In this document: piece after piece, positions 1 through 6,510 of the stretch
How the letters are laid out: each line of letters starts with the position of its first letter
Position numbering within the stretch: the first letter of the stretch is position 1
Assembly (NCBI GenBank): GCA_031264395.1
Contig: JAISEB010000181.1
Location: 1 to 8,185 of the forward strand
Direction: 5' to 3'
DNA length: 8,185 nt
Source: Treponema sp.
GTDB taxonomy: Bacteria; Spirochaetota; Spirochaetia; Treponematales; Breznakiellaceae
Notes under the pieces: model-generated
What the model was told of the DNA's origin: nothing
The model's database searches: none
The model's input: only the letters and a program-made list of their open reading frames with translations
Made by a program: the position numbers and the translations under genes

Positions 1-176
1 TCAATTTCGCGCTGGTGTTCTACAACATCCCCGAGCTTTATTCAACGCTCAACATGTTTTTCGAAAAAACCTTCAACAAGGAAGCGGGAATACCCCAGGC
101 CGACGCGAAGAAGGGCGCCAAAAAAGTCGCGGAGATCGTCGAAAAGACCATGAATTTCAAGGGAGATTTCGCGTAA
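1..176 (+). CDS. C-terminal end of an unrecognised protein (partial, 5' cut by window)
   Basis: The reading frame is open from base 3 to the TAA at 174-176 and gives the last 57 residues of a protein whose start lies outside the window. The visible part begins with a hydrophobic stretch (FALVFYNI), continues with an aromatic, charged segment, and ends in a Lys/Ala/Glu-rich amphipathic helix (AKKVAEIVEKTMNF). There is no cysteine cluster, membrane segment or signature motif, and I do not recognise the family. A strong intrinsic terminator starts 19 bases after the stop, so this gene ends its own transcription unit and need not be related to the sugar operon that follows. That it is a real coding end is well supported by the open frame, the terminator placement and the gene-like codon use. 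The function is left open. Confidence 0.75.
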   Translation, partial: NFALVFYNIPELYSTLNMFFEKTFNKEAGIPQADAKKGAKKVAEIVEKTMNFKGDFA

Positions 177-194
177 CCCCCCGCCTACCGTAAC

Positions 195-229
195 AAAGCG
201 GCGGCATGTTCCGCCGCTTTTTTTGTTTT
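195..229 (+). terminator. Rho-independent terminator of the upstream gene
   Basis: A perfect 10-bp stem pairs AAAGCGGCGG (195-204) with CCGCCGCTTT (211-220) around the six-base loop CATGTT, followed directly by a T-rich tract (TTTTGTTTT). It lies 19 bases after the TAA of the preceding gene. Stem strength, small loop and adjacent T-run make this a classic intrinsic terminator, and it separates the upstream gene from the operon promoter. Confidence 0.95.
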
Positions 230-310
230 CGGGACAACGAGCCGGTACGGGACCCGGCCCCCTGAATCCCGGCGCCCGCCGCAGAGACGCTCCCGGCCGT
301 GCCGTTTATT

Positions 311-341
311 TTCATTTTTACTATTTACTTTTGAAAATGAA
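311..341. repeat. AT-rich inverted repeat overlapping the operon promoter
   Basis: TTCATTTT (311-318) and AAAATGAA (334-341) are perfect 8-base inverted copies separated by 15 bases. They flank the proposed -35 element and stop just before the -10 box, a position typical for a repressor operator. A similar TTTTCAT/ATGAAAA arrangement occurs at the next promoter (8033-8061). In such AT-rich DNA an 8-base repeat can arise by chance, and the sequence could also act simply as an UP element. Confidence 0.4.
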
Positions 342-352
342 TATGCTATGAT
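324..352 (+). promoter_or_regulatory. Sigma-70-type promoter of the sugar operon (extended -10)
   Basis: A -10 box TATGAT (347-352) is preceded by TGC (344-346), giving an extended -10 motif. A -35-like TTTACT (324-329) lies at the ideal 17-base spacing. The surrounding 305-350 is strikingly AT-rich against GC-rich flanks. Predicted transcription start is near 359, leaving a leader of about 34 bases before the ATG at 393. The promoter follows a terminator and precedes the first gene of a co-directional cluster, which supports it as the main operon promoter. Confidence 0.7.
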
Positions 353-380
353 GTTCTCCGGAATGAATCTTAAGTTTACA

Positions 381-385
381 GGAGG
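381..385 (+). promoter_or_regulatory. Ribosome binding site fixing the start of the binding-protein gene
   Basis: GGAGG ends seven bases before the ATG at 393. This decides the start: in-frame ATGs at 348, 351 and 363 lie within or near the promoter, lack such a site, and would put non-signal residues before the MKK signal-peptide start. Confidence 0.88.
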
Positions 386-392
386 ACGGAAC

Positions 393-1652
393 ATGAAGAA
401 AACAAAACTCGCGTGTCTTGCAATGGCGGTTCTCGCGGCGGCGCTGACGGCGGTCTGCGGCGGAAAAACGGACGGCGGGGGAACTCAGGCAATCGAACTT
501 ACCATCTGGAATCTTTCCGGCAGGCAGGTGCCCCTTGACGCGGCGGCCGGGGAATTCGGCGCGGCCAATCCCGGCATCAGGATTATTCCCGCCTATTATG
601 ACACCGACGGGATCAAGGATGCCTGTAAAGTAGCCGCTTCTTCGGGAACCCTTCCAAGCCTGTGGTTTAACTGGGGAGGCATGCTGGGCGGCTTTTATGC
701 GGAAAACGATCTCATTTACGATTTGAAAGATTACGCGGCGGCCCACGGATGGGACAAAATCTTCAACGGCGGCGCCCTTAGCCTTTGCACCCTCGCCGAA
801 AAACTCGCGGGGTATCCTACGAGCTTTAACGTCATGGGGATGTACTACCGCAAGGATATTTTCGCCCGGTACGGGCTTGAAGTACCCGGGACCTTTGATG
901 AATTTGAACAGGTCTGCGCAACCCTCAAGCAGAACGGGATCACCCCCATCACCACGGCGGGACTTTACGGCTGGCATGTGATGCGGTTTGTCGAAGTTCT
1001 TATCGAGCACTATACCGGGGCGGAGCTTCATGATCAGATGAATACCTTCCAGGCAAGCTACAACCATCCGTCCGTGGTTCAGGCCTTTACGAAATTCAAG
1101 GAATTCGCCGACAAGGGTTATTTTCCCCAGGGCTTCCTCACCATGGACCCCAACGACACCGGCATTGAACTCTACGCAGGGACGGCGGCCATGGACGTAC
1201 AGGGCCAGTGGATGGACGGCGTCATTATCCGTGAAGAACAGGACATGGGAAACTTCGGAACTTTCGCCTTCCCCTCGGGGGGTACAAACCGCATGTCCGC
1301 TTTCGCGGAAATGGTCCAGTTCAACAAGAATTTAAGTCAGGAACAAATTGAGGCCGCCGTCAAATTCCTTGACTTTTTCCAGGGAAAGGAACACGTCAAC
1401 AAATACAGCGAGTACTACAACCTGCCCCTGCCCCGTCTTGACGCCGACATGCCGGACGGCCAGCCTAACGTTCCGGTAATGCTTTCTACGGCAAATAAAA
1501 ACGGTACGTTCACCGTTACCGATCAGGCGTTCCCGACCGAAGTCGCCGACGTGCTCTTCCATGTGCAGGACGGCCTTGTCACGGGACAGACTTCGCCCCA
1601 GGACGGCGCGGCCGCCATTCAGGCGGCCATAGAGGCGTATCTTGGAAAATAG
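393..1652 (+). CDS. ABC sugar transporter, extracellular solute-binding (lipo)protein, UgpB/MalE type
   Basis: This 419-residue protein is the substrate-capture subunit of a CUT1-family carbohydrate ABC importer (COG1653, Pfam SBP_bac_1/8). The N-terminus is a signal peptide: MKKTK, a hydrophobic Ala/Leu core to about residue 21, then Cys22 followed by a Gly/Asp-rich linker, as expected for a lipid-anchored binding protein. The residue before Cys22 is Val, which is not a canonical lipobox; spirochaetal lipoboxes are more relaxed. The mature fold starts at about residue 34 (IELTIWNL). Family landmarks include YYRKDIFARYGLEVPGTFDEF-like text near 151-171 and the GTAAMDVQGQWMDG segment near 263-276 in the second lobe. 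Length is normal for the family. It is the first gene of the operon, and a structured 159-base gap separates it from the permeases, the usual setting for higher expression of the binding protein. The ligand cannot be read from sequence. Confidence 0.93.
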   Translation: MKKTKLACLAMAVLAAALTAVCGGKTDGGGTQAIELTIWNLSGRQVPLDAAAGEFGAANPGIRIIPAYYDTDGIKDACKVAASSGTLPSLWFNWGGMLGGFYAENDLIYDLKDYAAAHGWDKIFNGGALSLCTLAEKLAGYPTSFNVMGMYYRKDIFARYGLEVPGTFDEFEQVCATLKQNGITPITTAGLYGWHVMRFVEVLIEHYTGAELHDQMNTFQASYNHPSVVQAFTKFKEFADKGYFPQGFLTMDPNDTGIELYAGTAAMDVQGQWMDGVIIREEQDMGNFGTFAFPSGGTNRMSAFAEMVQFNKNLSQEQIEAAVKFLDFFQGKEHVNKYSEYYNLPLPRLDADMPDGQPNVPVMLSTANKNGTFTVTDQAFPTEVADVLFHVQDGLVTGQTSPQDGAAAIQAAIEAYLGK

Positions 1653-1683
1653 CGGCCGGGGTTCTTTCCGGGAATCAGATTAG

Positions 1684-1754
1684 AGTTGTTCAATGAGCCG
1701 TCACGCGGCGGCTTAAGCGTTGCAATAGTTCGAGCTGAGGCTCGTTGAGCAACT
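1684..1754 (+). other. Long imperfect stem-loop in the gap between binding protein and permease genes
   Basis: AGTTGTTCAATGAGC (1684-1698) can pair with GCTCGTTGAGCAACT (1740-1754) over all 15 positions, 13 Watson-Crick and two G-U, closing a 41-base interior. The interior holds a competing hairpin (bases 1695-1700 with 1709-1714) and a local hairpin (CGAGC 1731-1735 with GCTCG 1740-1744). The two G-U pairs fit selection on RNA rather than a DNA-level palindrome, but could be decay of a repeat. It lies 32 bases after the binding-protein stop codon. Likely roles are 3'-end stabilisation of the first cistron, attenuation, or a dispersed intergenic repeat. I do not recognise a known RNA family. 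Confidence 0.55.
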
Positions 1755-1760
1755 TCCGCT

Positions 1761-1795
1761 GTAAAACAGGGCCGGCGAAAGCCGGCCGGTTTTAC
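1761..1795 (+). other. GNRA-capped hairpin just before the permease ribosome binding site
   Basis: An outer 7-bp helix pairs GTAAAAC (1761-1767) with GTTTTAC (1789-1795). After a small internal loop, a 7-bp helix pairs GGCCGGC (1770-1776) with GCCGGCC (1781-1787), capped by a GAAA tetraloop. There is no T-run behind it (ACAACAAGGAGG follows), so it is not a complete intrinsic terminator. Position between a binding-protein gene and its permeases matches hairpins known in other sugar ABC operons, such as malE-malF, that protect upstream mRNA and reduce downstream expression. It ends five bases before the GGAGG of the next gene. Confidence 0.75.
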
Positions 1796-1811
1796 AACAA
1801 GGAGGCCTTTC

Positions 1812-2678
1812 ATGGTACTGAAAAGGGATACGGCAGGATCTTATCTGTTTCTGGCGCCGGCCGGGATCATCTATGTTTCCGTAGTGCTGTTCCCGGTGTT
1901 CTATTCCCTTTTCATCAGCATGTTCAAATGGAACGGCATCGCTAAAATGGAATTCGCCGCCCTCGACAATTTTTTTACCCTTTTCGGGGACCCCATTTTC
2001 AAGAAGGCAATTTCAAACAACCTCATCTGGATAGTCCTGTCCCTTTTCGCGACCATGACCATTTCCCTCGTTTTCGCGGTCATGCTTAACAGGCAGTTCC
2101 GGGGGCGCACTTTTTTCCGGGGTTTCTTTTATTTCCCCTCCGTCATAGCCCCCATCGCCGTAGCGATAATATGGCGCTGGATCTATAACCCCAGCTTCGG
2201 CTTTATCAACCAGGTTCTCAAGTACCTTCACGTCAATTTTCAGCAGAGCTGGATCTCAAATCCCCAAACCAGTATTTACGCCATCTTCGGGGCTTCGGTG
2301 TGGCAGGGCATGGGAGGTTCCATGCTTTTTTTCCTCGCGGGGCTTCAAACCGTGCCCGAGGAAGTTCTGGAGGCCGCCACGATAGACGGGGCGTCAAATC
2401 CCAAACGGTTTTTTCTTATCACCATTCCGATGATGAAAGAGACCTTTGTCATCGTTATCGCGAATCTTGTTGTGGGAGCAATGAAGGTGTTTGACATAGT
2501 CATGGGCCTTACCGCGGGCGGGCCCAATAACGCCACGCAGATGATGTCAACCTACATGTATTCGCAGACATTCCGCTACAACAACGTCGGGTACGGAACG
2601 GCGATTGCGGTCCTCATGGTTGTCTTTATGATGATCGTGATAATCCCGTATGTTTCCTTTACGGCCCGTAAGGATTAG
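1812..2678 (+). CDS. ABC sugar transporter permease, MalF/UgpA type
   Basis: This 288-residue integral inner-membrane protein is the first of two channel-forming subunits of the importer (COG1175). The start is set by GGAGG at 1801-1805, six bases before ATG. Hydrophobic segments lie at about 10-36, 70-92, 105-123, 154-177, 210-231 and 261-282, giving the six-helix core usual for this class. The cytoplasmic EAA loop that docks the ATPase is clear at 187-207 (EAATIDGA, then Phe, and the IP pair at 205-206). The MGLTAGGPNN text at 231-240 is typical of MalF-like permeases. It follows the binding protein after a structured gap and ends nine bases before the partner permease, so the two are surely co-translated. 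No ATP-binding subunit is encoded nearby, so the channel presumably uses a shared MsmK/UgpC-type ATPase from elsewhere. Confidence 0.95.
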   Translation: MVLKRDTAGSYLFLAPAGIIYVSVVLFPVFYSLFISMFKWNGIAKMEFAALDNFFTLFGDPIFKKAISNNLIWIVLSLFATMTISLVFAVMLNRQFRGRTFFRGFFYFPSVIAPIAVAIIWRWIYNPSFGFINQVLKYLHVNFQQSWISNPQTSIYAIFGASVWQGMGGSMLFFLAGLQTVPEEVLEAATIDGASNPKRFFLITIPMMKETFVIVIANLVVGAMKVFDIVMGLTAGGPNNATQMMSTYMYSQTFRYNNVGYGTAIAVLMVVFMMIVIIPYVSFTARKD

Positions 2679-2687
2679 GGGGAGACC

Positions 2688-3527
2688 ATGCAGGCAGGCA
2701 GTTTGAAGATCCCGCGAAGGCTCGGAATTTATGTTTTTATGCTGATCATGATGGCTGTATGGATAGCGCCCGTCTACACCCTTATCGCGACGGCGGTAAA
2801 GGCTAAAAAGGATTTCTATAATAACATAGGGCTTTTCGCCCTGCCGCCCGAAATTGCGTGGAGCAATTTCTCCAACGCGGTCACAAAGGGCAGACTGATG
2901 CAGTACATACGGAACGATCTTATCGTGTGCTGCCTCAAGGTTCCCCTGGGAATTTTCGTGTCGGCTCTCGCGGCCTTCGCCATGACGAGGCTCAACATAA
3001 AACATAAAACAGGCATCTTCATATTTTTTATCATCGGCATGATGCTCCCCGTTCAGACCGCGCTGGTTCCCATCAACGTGATCTACAGCAGACTGAAGCT
3101 GCTTAACACCTACACAGGGCTCTTCTACGTATACGTGGGCTTCGGAATTTCCTACAGCATCCTGATACTCCGGGGTTTTTTCCGTACCATCCCGACGGAC
3201 ATCGACGACGCGGGGCGGATAGACGGCTGCAGCAAATGGCGGCTCTTCTGGAACATCATCCTGCCCATCGCAAAACCGGCCATTGCGACGCTTGTAATCA
3301 TGGACTTCCTCGCGACCTGGAATGAATACATCATCGCGCTTGTGATCATCAACGACAACAGCAAGAAAACGGTTCCCGTGGGGCTTATGACCTTTGTCGG
3401 GGAACACGGTACCGACTACGGTTACCTCTGCGCGGGAGTGCTGATTTCGGTGGCGCCGGTACTTCTTGTATACCTCATATTCCAGCGCTACTTTGTTGAG
3501 GGCATAGGCGGGGCGGTCAAGCAATAG
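2688..3527 (+). CDS. ABC sugar transporter permease, MalG/UgpE type
   Basis: This 279-residue membrane protein is the second permease of the heterodimeric channel (COG0395). A GGGGGAG tract spanning the preceding stop codon serves as ribosome binding site. Hydrophobic segments lie at about 12-36, 78-100, 108-128, 142-162, 196-222 and 248-267. The EAA loop at 173-193 reads DDAGRIDG, so the usual first Glu-Ala is Asp-Asp while the Gly and the following Pro are kept. The LATWNEY motif (208-214), and a C-terminus ending in GIGGAVKQ, are hallmarks of MalG-type subunits. It is tightly linked to the MalF-type gene before it and to the glycosidase gene after it (eight bases), supporting one transcript and a shared substrate. 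The pair belongs to the CUT1 class, which usually carries di- and oligosaccharides or glycosides, so the imported compound may be larger than a free monosaccharide. Confidence 0.95.
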   Translation: MQAGSLKIPRRLGIYVFMLIMMAVWIAPVYTLIATAVKAKKDFYNNIGLFALPPEIAWSNFSNAVTKGRLMQYIRNDLIVCCLKVPLGIFVSALAAFAMTRLNIKHKTGIFIFFIIGMMLPVQTALVPINVIYSRLKLLNTYTGLFYVYVGFGISYSILILRGFFRTIPTDIDDAGRIDGCSKWRLFWNIILPIAKPAIATLVIMDFLATWNEYIIALVIINDNSKKTVPVGLMTFVGEHGTDYGYLCAGVLISVAPVLLVYLIFQRYFVEGIGGAVKQ

Positions 3528-3535
3528 GGGGGATT

Positions 3536-5086
3536 ATGGCAATCACATTTCCCGCACAGGTTGAAAGATGGGACGTCTTCGAGGCGGCCGCCGCGGGCAG
3601 GGAGGACGGCAATCCCTTTACCGGCCGCGTCATACGGGGAACGTTCCGGAGCAAAAGCGAAACCGTAACGGCCGACGGTTTTTATGACGGCGGCGGCGTA
3701 TACCGCGTCCGCTTCATGCCTTCCTTTGAAGAGACATACAGCTTTGAACTAAGCGGCGATTTTTCGGGAAATTCCGCTCCGGAGGAGGCGCGCGGTTCCT
3801 TTACAGTCACGCCGCCTGAAAAGGGAAACCACGGGCCGGTGCGCGTCGCAAACCAGTACCACTTTGCCTACGAGGACGGCACGCCGTATTATTCCGTAGG
3901 GACCACCTGTTATGTATGGGAACTGCAGAGCGATGAGCTCTGGAAAAAAACGCTTGAAACGCTGGCGGGGAGCCCCTTCAACAAGATACGTTTCTGCATT
4001 TTCCCCAAACACTACGATTACAACCTTCATGAGCCCCGTTCATATCCCTACGAGGGAAATCCCATGGACGGCTCCGTACTGACAAAGGAAAATTTTTCGC
4101 GTTACTCGGGCGCAATGCCGGGAAACAGCTGGGATTTCACCCGTTTCAACACGGAACACTTCAGGCACATCGACAGATCCGTGCGCGCCTTGCGGGATCT
4201 GGGCATAGAGGCGGACATCATCGTCATGCATCCTTACGACAGGTGGGGCTTCAGCACGATGAAAAGAGGGGAAGACGGTCTCTACTGGAAGTACGTCGTC
4301 GCGCGGTACGCGGCTTTCCGCAATGTATGGTGGTCGCTGGCAAACGAATACGATCTCATGCCGCAAAAAACCATCGCGGACTGGGAATATTACGCGGCCG
4401 TTCTTTGCGAAAAAGATCCGTACAACCATCCGCGCTCGATACACAACTGCCGGTTCTTTTACGATCATTCCCGCCCCTGGATAACCCACTGCAGCATACA
4501 GCGGCAGGATCTGTACAAGAGCGCGGAAAACGTCACCGAGTGGCGGCAGCGCTACAAAAAACCCGTTGTTCTTGACGAAATTGCCTATGAGGGAAACATA
4601 GAGCACGGCTGGGGCAACATCAGCGGAAAGGAACTGGTGCGCCGTTTCTGGGAAGCGTCGTGCAGGGGAGGCTACGCCGGGCACGGCGAAACCTTCATGC
4701 ATCCTCGAAACATACTCTGGTGGTCCCACGGCGGGGAACTTCACGGGGAAAGCCCGGCGCGGCTGAAATTCCTGTCGGACATACTCCGCGAAACTCCGGG
4801 GCTTGGGCTTTCCCCCATGGAAGGAAGCTGGGATGAGACCGCCGCCAGGGCCGAAGTCCGGGGAAACGGGGAAAATTCCTTCGGGGGCGGCGCTTATTAC
4901 CTTTACTACTACGGCTTCATGCGCCCTTCCTTTAGAAACTATTATTACGGTGAAAGCGGCGAATATCAGGCGGAACTCATTGACACCTGGGAAATGACAA
5001 TTAAAAACTGCGGCGTTTTCCGTGGAAAATTCCGGATAGACATGCCGGGAAAAGAATATATGGCTGTCCGCGTTCGCGGGATATAG
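3536..5086 (+). CDS. Cytoplasmic glycoside hydrolase candidate, DUF5060 / apiosidase-like (DUF4038) / DUF5605
   Basis: This 516-residue protein has three recognisable parts. Residues about 6-95 form a beta-rich N-terminal domain of the DUF5060 type (VERWDVFE at 9-16). Residues about 105-405 form a TIM-barrel of the apiosidase-like/DUF4038 type. Residues about 435-515 form a beta C-terminal domain of the DUF5605 type (LIDTWEMTI at 481-489). In the barrel, WWSLANEYD (265-273) places Asn270-Glu271 as the expected clan-A acid/base, and VVLDEIAYEG (344-353) offers Glu348 as the nucleophile candidate; HGETFMHPRN (383-392) is another conserved-looking loop. These catalytic roles are inferred from motif position. 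No signal peptide is visible, so the enzyme should act in the cytoplasm on imported glycoside. The G-rich ribosome binding site (3527-3532) is unusually close to the ATG, three bases away. The substrate is unknown: characterised relatives include GH140 apiosidase, but the wider group is mostly untested. Confidence 0.85.
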   Translation: MAITFPAQVERWDVFEAAAAGREDGNPFTGRVIRGTFRSKSETVTADGFYDGGGVYRVRFMPSFEETYSFELSGDFSGNSAPEEARGSFTVTPPEKGNHGPVRVANQYHFAYEDGTPYYSVGTTCYVWELQSDELWKKTLETLAGSPFNKIRFCIFPKHYDYNLHEPRSYPYEGNPMDGSVLTKENFSRYSGAMPGNSWDFTRFNTEHFRHIDRSVRALRDLGIEADIIVMHPYDRWGFSTMKRGEDGLYWKYVVARYAAFRNVWWSLANEYDLMPQKTIADWEYYAAVLCEKDPYNHPRSIHNCRFFYDHSRPWITHCSIQRQDLYKSAENVTEWRQRYKKPVVLDEIAYEGNIEHGWGNISGKELVRRFWEASCRGGYAGHGETFMHPRNILWWSHGGELHGESPARLKFLSDILRETPGLGLSPMEGSWDETAARAEVRGNGENSFGGGAYYLYYYGFMRPSFRNYYYGESGEYQAELIDTWEMTIKNCGVFRGKFRIDMPGKEYMAVRVRGI

Positions 5087-5112
5087 GGAAAAGAACAGGA
5101 GAGGAGAAATTT

Positions 5113-6510
5113 ATGGATCACATCACACTGGGCTACGCGCCTACCCGCAGGAGTATTTTCAGCGCTCCTGACGCGCTTAAATACCGGGCCCTTACGAAGA
5201 GGCGTCTTGAAGAACTGGGGGCAAGCATCGTCGACATTGACGATATTAACCAGGAGGGGCTCCTGTACGATCCCCGCGAGATTCCCGCCATCGCCGCGAA
5301 ATTCAAAACGGCGAAAATCGACGGCCTTTTTATTCCGCACTGCAATTTCGGCACCGAATACGCCGCGGCCCGGCTTGCAAAGGAAATGGGCGTACCGGTG
5401 CTGCTCTGGGGCCCCCGCGACGAGGCCCCCGACGAAAAGGGCATACGACTCAGGGACAGCCAGTGCGGGCTGTTCGCGACCGGCAAGGTTCTCAGGCGCT
5501 ACCAGACGCCTTTCACCTATATTCCCAACTGCCGTCTTGAGGACGCGGAATTCGGCCGGGGGCTGGATTTTTTTCAGAAGGTGTGCAACATCGTAAGGGT
5601 GTTCCGCCGGACAAGAATACTGCAGATATCAACCCGCCCCTTCGACTTTCTTACGACGATGTGCAACGAAGGGGAACTTCTGGAAAAGTTCAACATCCAG
5701 CTTGCCCCCATACCCATGACAGAACTTGTGGAAACAGCCGGAAAGGTAAAGGGAATGAGCGAAGTGGATAAAACCATTGCCTTTATCAGGGAGAACATGA
5801 AAATCGAGGTGGACGGGGAGGCGGTGGAAAACGTCGCGCTCCTGAAAACGGCGATGCGCCTGCTCATCGAAAAATACGAATGCAACGCGGCGGCCATTCA
5901 GTGCTGGAACGCCCTGCAGTCCGAGCTTGGCGTCATGCCCTGCGCCGCCAATTCCCTCCTTGCCGATGAAGGGATCCCCGTGGTTTGCGAGACCGACATA
6001 CACGGCGCGATAACGTCGCTTCTGGTACAGGCGGCTTCACTGGGTAAAGAGCCCGTTCTCTTTGCCGACTGGACCGTACGGCACCCGGAAAACGACAACG
6101 GGGAACTGCTGCAGCACTGCGGCCCCTGGCCCGTCTCCGTCGCGAAAGAGAAGCCCGCGCTCTGCAAGCCCCTGGCCTTTGACTTTCCCGGCGCCGTATC
6201 GGCGGAGGCAAAACACGGGGAACTTACCATCGCCCGCTTCGACGGGGACAACGGCGAATACAGCCTCCTCTTGGGAAACGCGAAGGCGGTAGACGGCCCC
6301 TACAACCTGGGCACCTACCTCTGGATAGAAGTAAAGAACTGGAAACGCCTTGAAACAAAAATTGTCGAAGGTCCCTACATTCACCACTGTACGGCAACGT
6401 ACGGAAACGCGGCCCCCGCCCTGTACGAAGCCTGCAAGTACATGGGGATAAAAGCGGATCTGTACGACGACAACGAAGAGGAGATCAAAGCCTGGATACG
6501 GGGTGAATAA
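5113..6510 (+). CDS. L-fucose/L-arabinose isomerase-family protein
   Basis: The 465-residue protein belongs to the fucose/arabinose isomerase superfamily (COG2407-like), which interconverts aldoses and ketoses using a divalent metal. An N-terminal Rossmann-like half is seen with TLGYAPTRRS (5-14), a sugar-site-like FIPHCNFGTE (73-82) and VLLWGPRDEAP (96-106). The C-terminal half contains CETDIHGA (292-299), then FADW (317-320), HCGPWP (335-340) and a late His pair at 424-425. By spacing, Glu293, Asp319 and a late His correspond to the metal and catalytic set of E. coli FucI (Glu337, Asp361, His528); this mapping is inferred. It is shorter than FucI (about 590 residues), as usual for the COG2407 branch. 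GGAGAGGAG (about 5098-5106) precedes the ATG. The gene lies between the glycosidase and kinase genes, so it likely converts the released aldose to the ketose that the kinase uses. The exact sugar cannot be assigned. Confidence 0.85.
   Translation: MDHITLGYAPTRRSIFSAPDALKYRALTKRRLEELGASIVDIDDINQEGLLYDPREIPAIAAKFKTAKIDGLFIPHCNFGTEYAAARLAKEMGVPVLLWGPRDEAPDEKGIRLRDSQCGLFATGKVLRRYQTPFTYIPNCRLEDAEFGRGLDFFQKVCNIVRVFRRTRILQISTRPFDFLTTMCNEGELLEKFNIQLAPIPMTELVETAGKVKGMSEVDKTIAFIRENMKIEVDGEAVENVALLKTAMRLLIEKYECNAAAIQCWNALQSELGVMPCAANSLLADEGIPVVCETDIHGAITSLLVQAASLGKEPVLFADWTVRHPENDNGELLQHCGPWPVSVAKEKPALCKPLAFDFPGAVSAEAKHGELTIARFDGDNGEYSLLLGNAKAVDGPYNLGTYLWIEVKNWKRLETKIVEGPYIHHCTATYGNAAPALYEACKYMGIKADLYDDNEEEIKAWIRGE

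Noticed and set aside
241..258. A GC-rich inverted repeat (GCCGG/CCGGC) between the terminator and the operon promoter
   Set aside because: Only five base pairs, in GC-rich DNA where such pairs are common, with no T-run or promoter relation.
348..392. An earlier in-frame ATG for the binding protein (15 extra residues)
   Set aside because: The ATG at 348 lies inside the -10 box, and the GGAGG at 381-385 plus the MKK signal start clearly favour 393.
321..1067. A 248-codon minus-strand frame over the binding-protein gene
   Set aside because: It lies opposite a gene with clear family motifs, shows no recognisable domain and crosses the operon promoter.
1761..1795. The GNRA-capped hairpin as an intrinsic terminator
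   Set aside because: No T-run follows; the sequence continues directly into the permease ribosome binding site, and the downstream genes have no other obvious promoter.
2547..3524. A long open frame (325 codons) on the minus strand over the second permease gene
   Set aside because: It mirrors the MalG-type gene, has a composition of charged, low-hydrophobicity residues without any family motif, and no ribosome binding site. Long antisense frames are expected in GC-rich genes.
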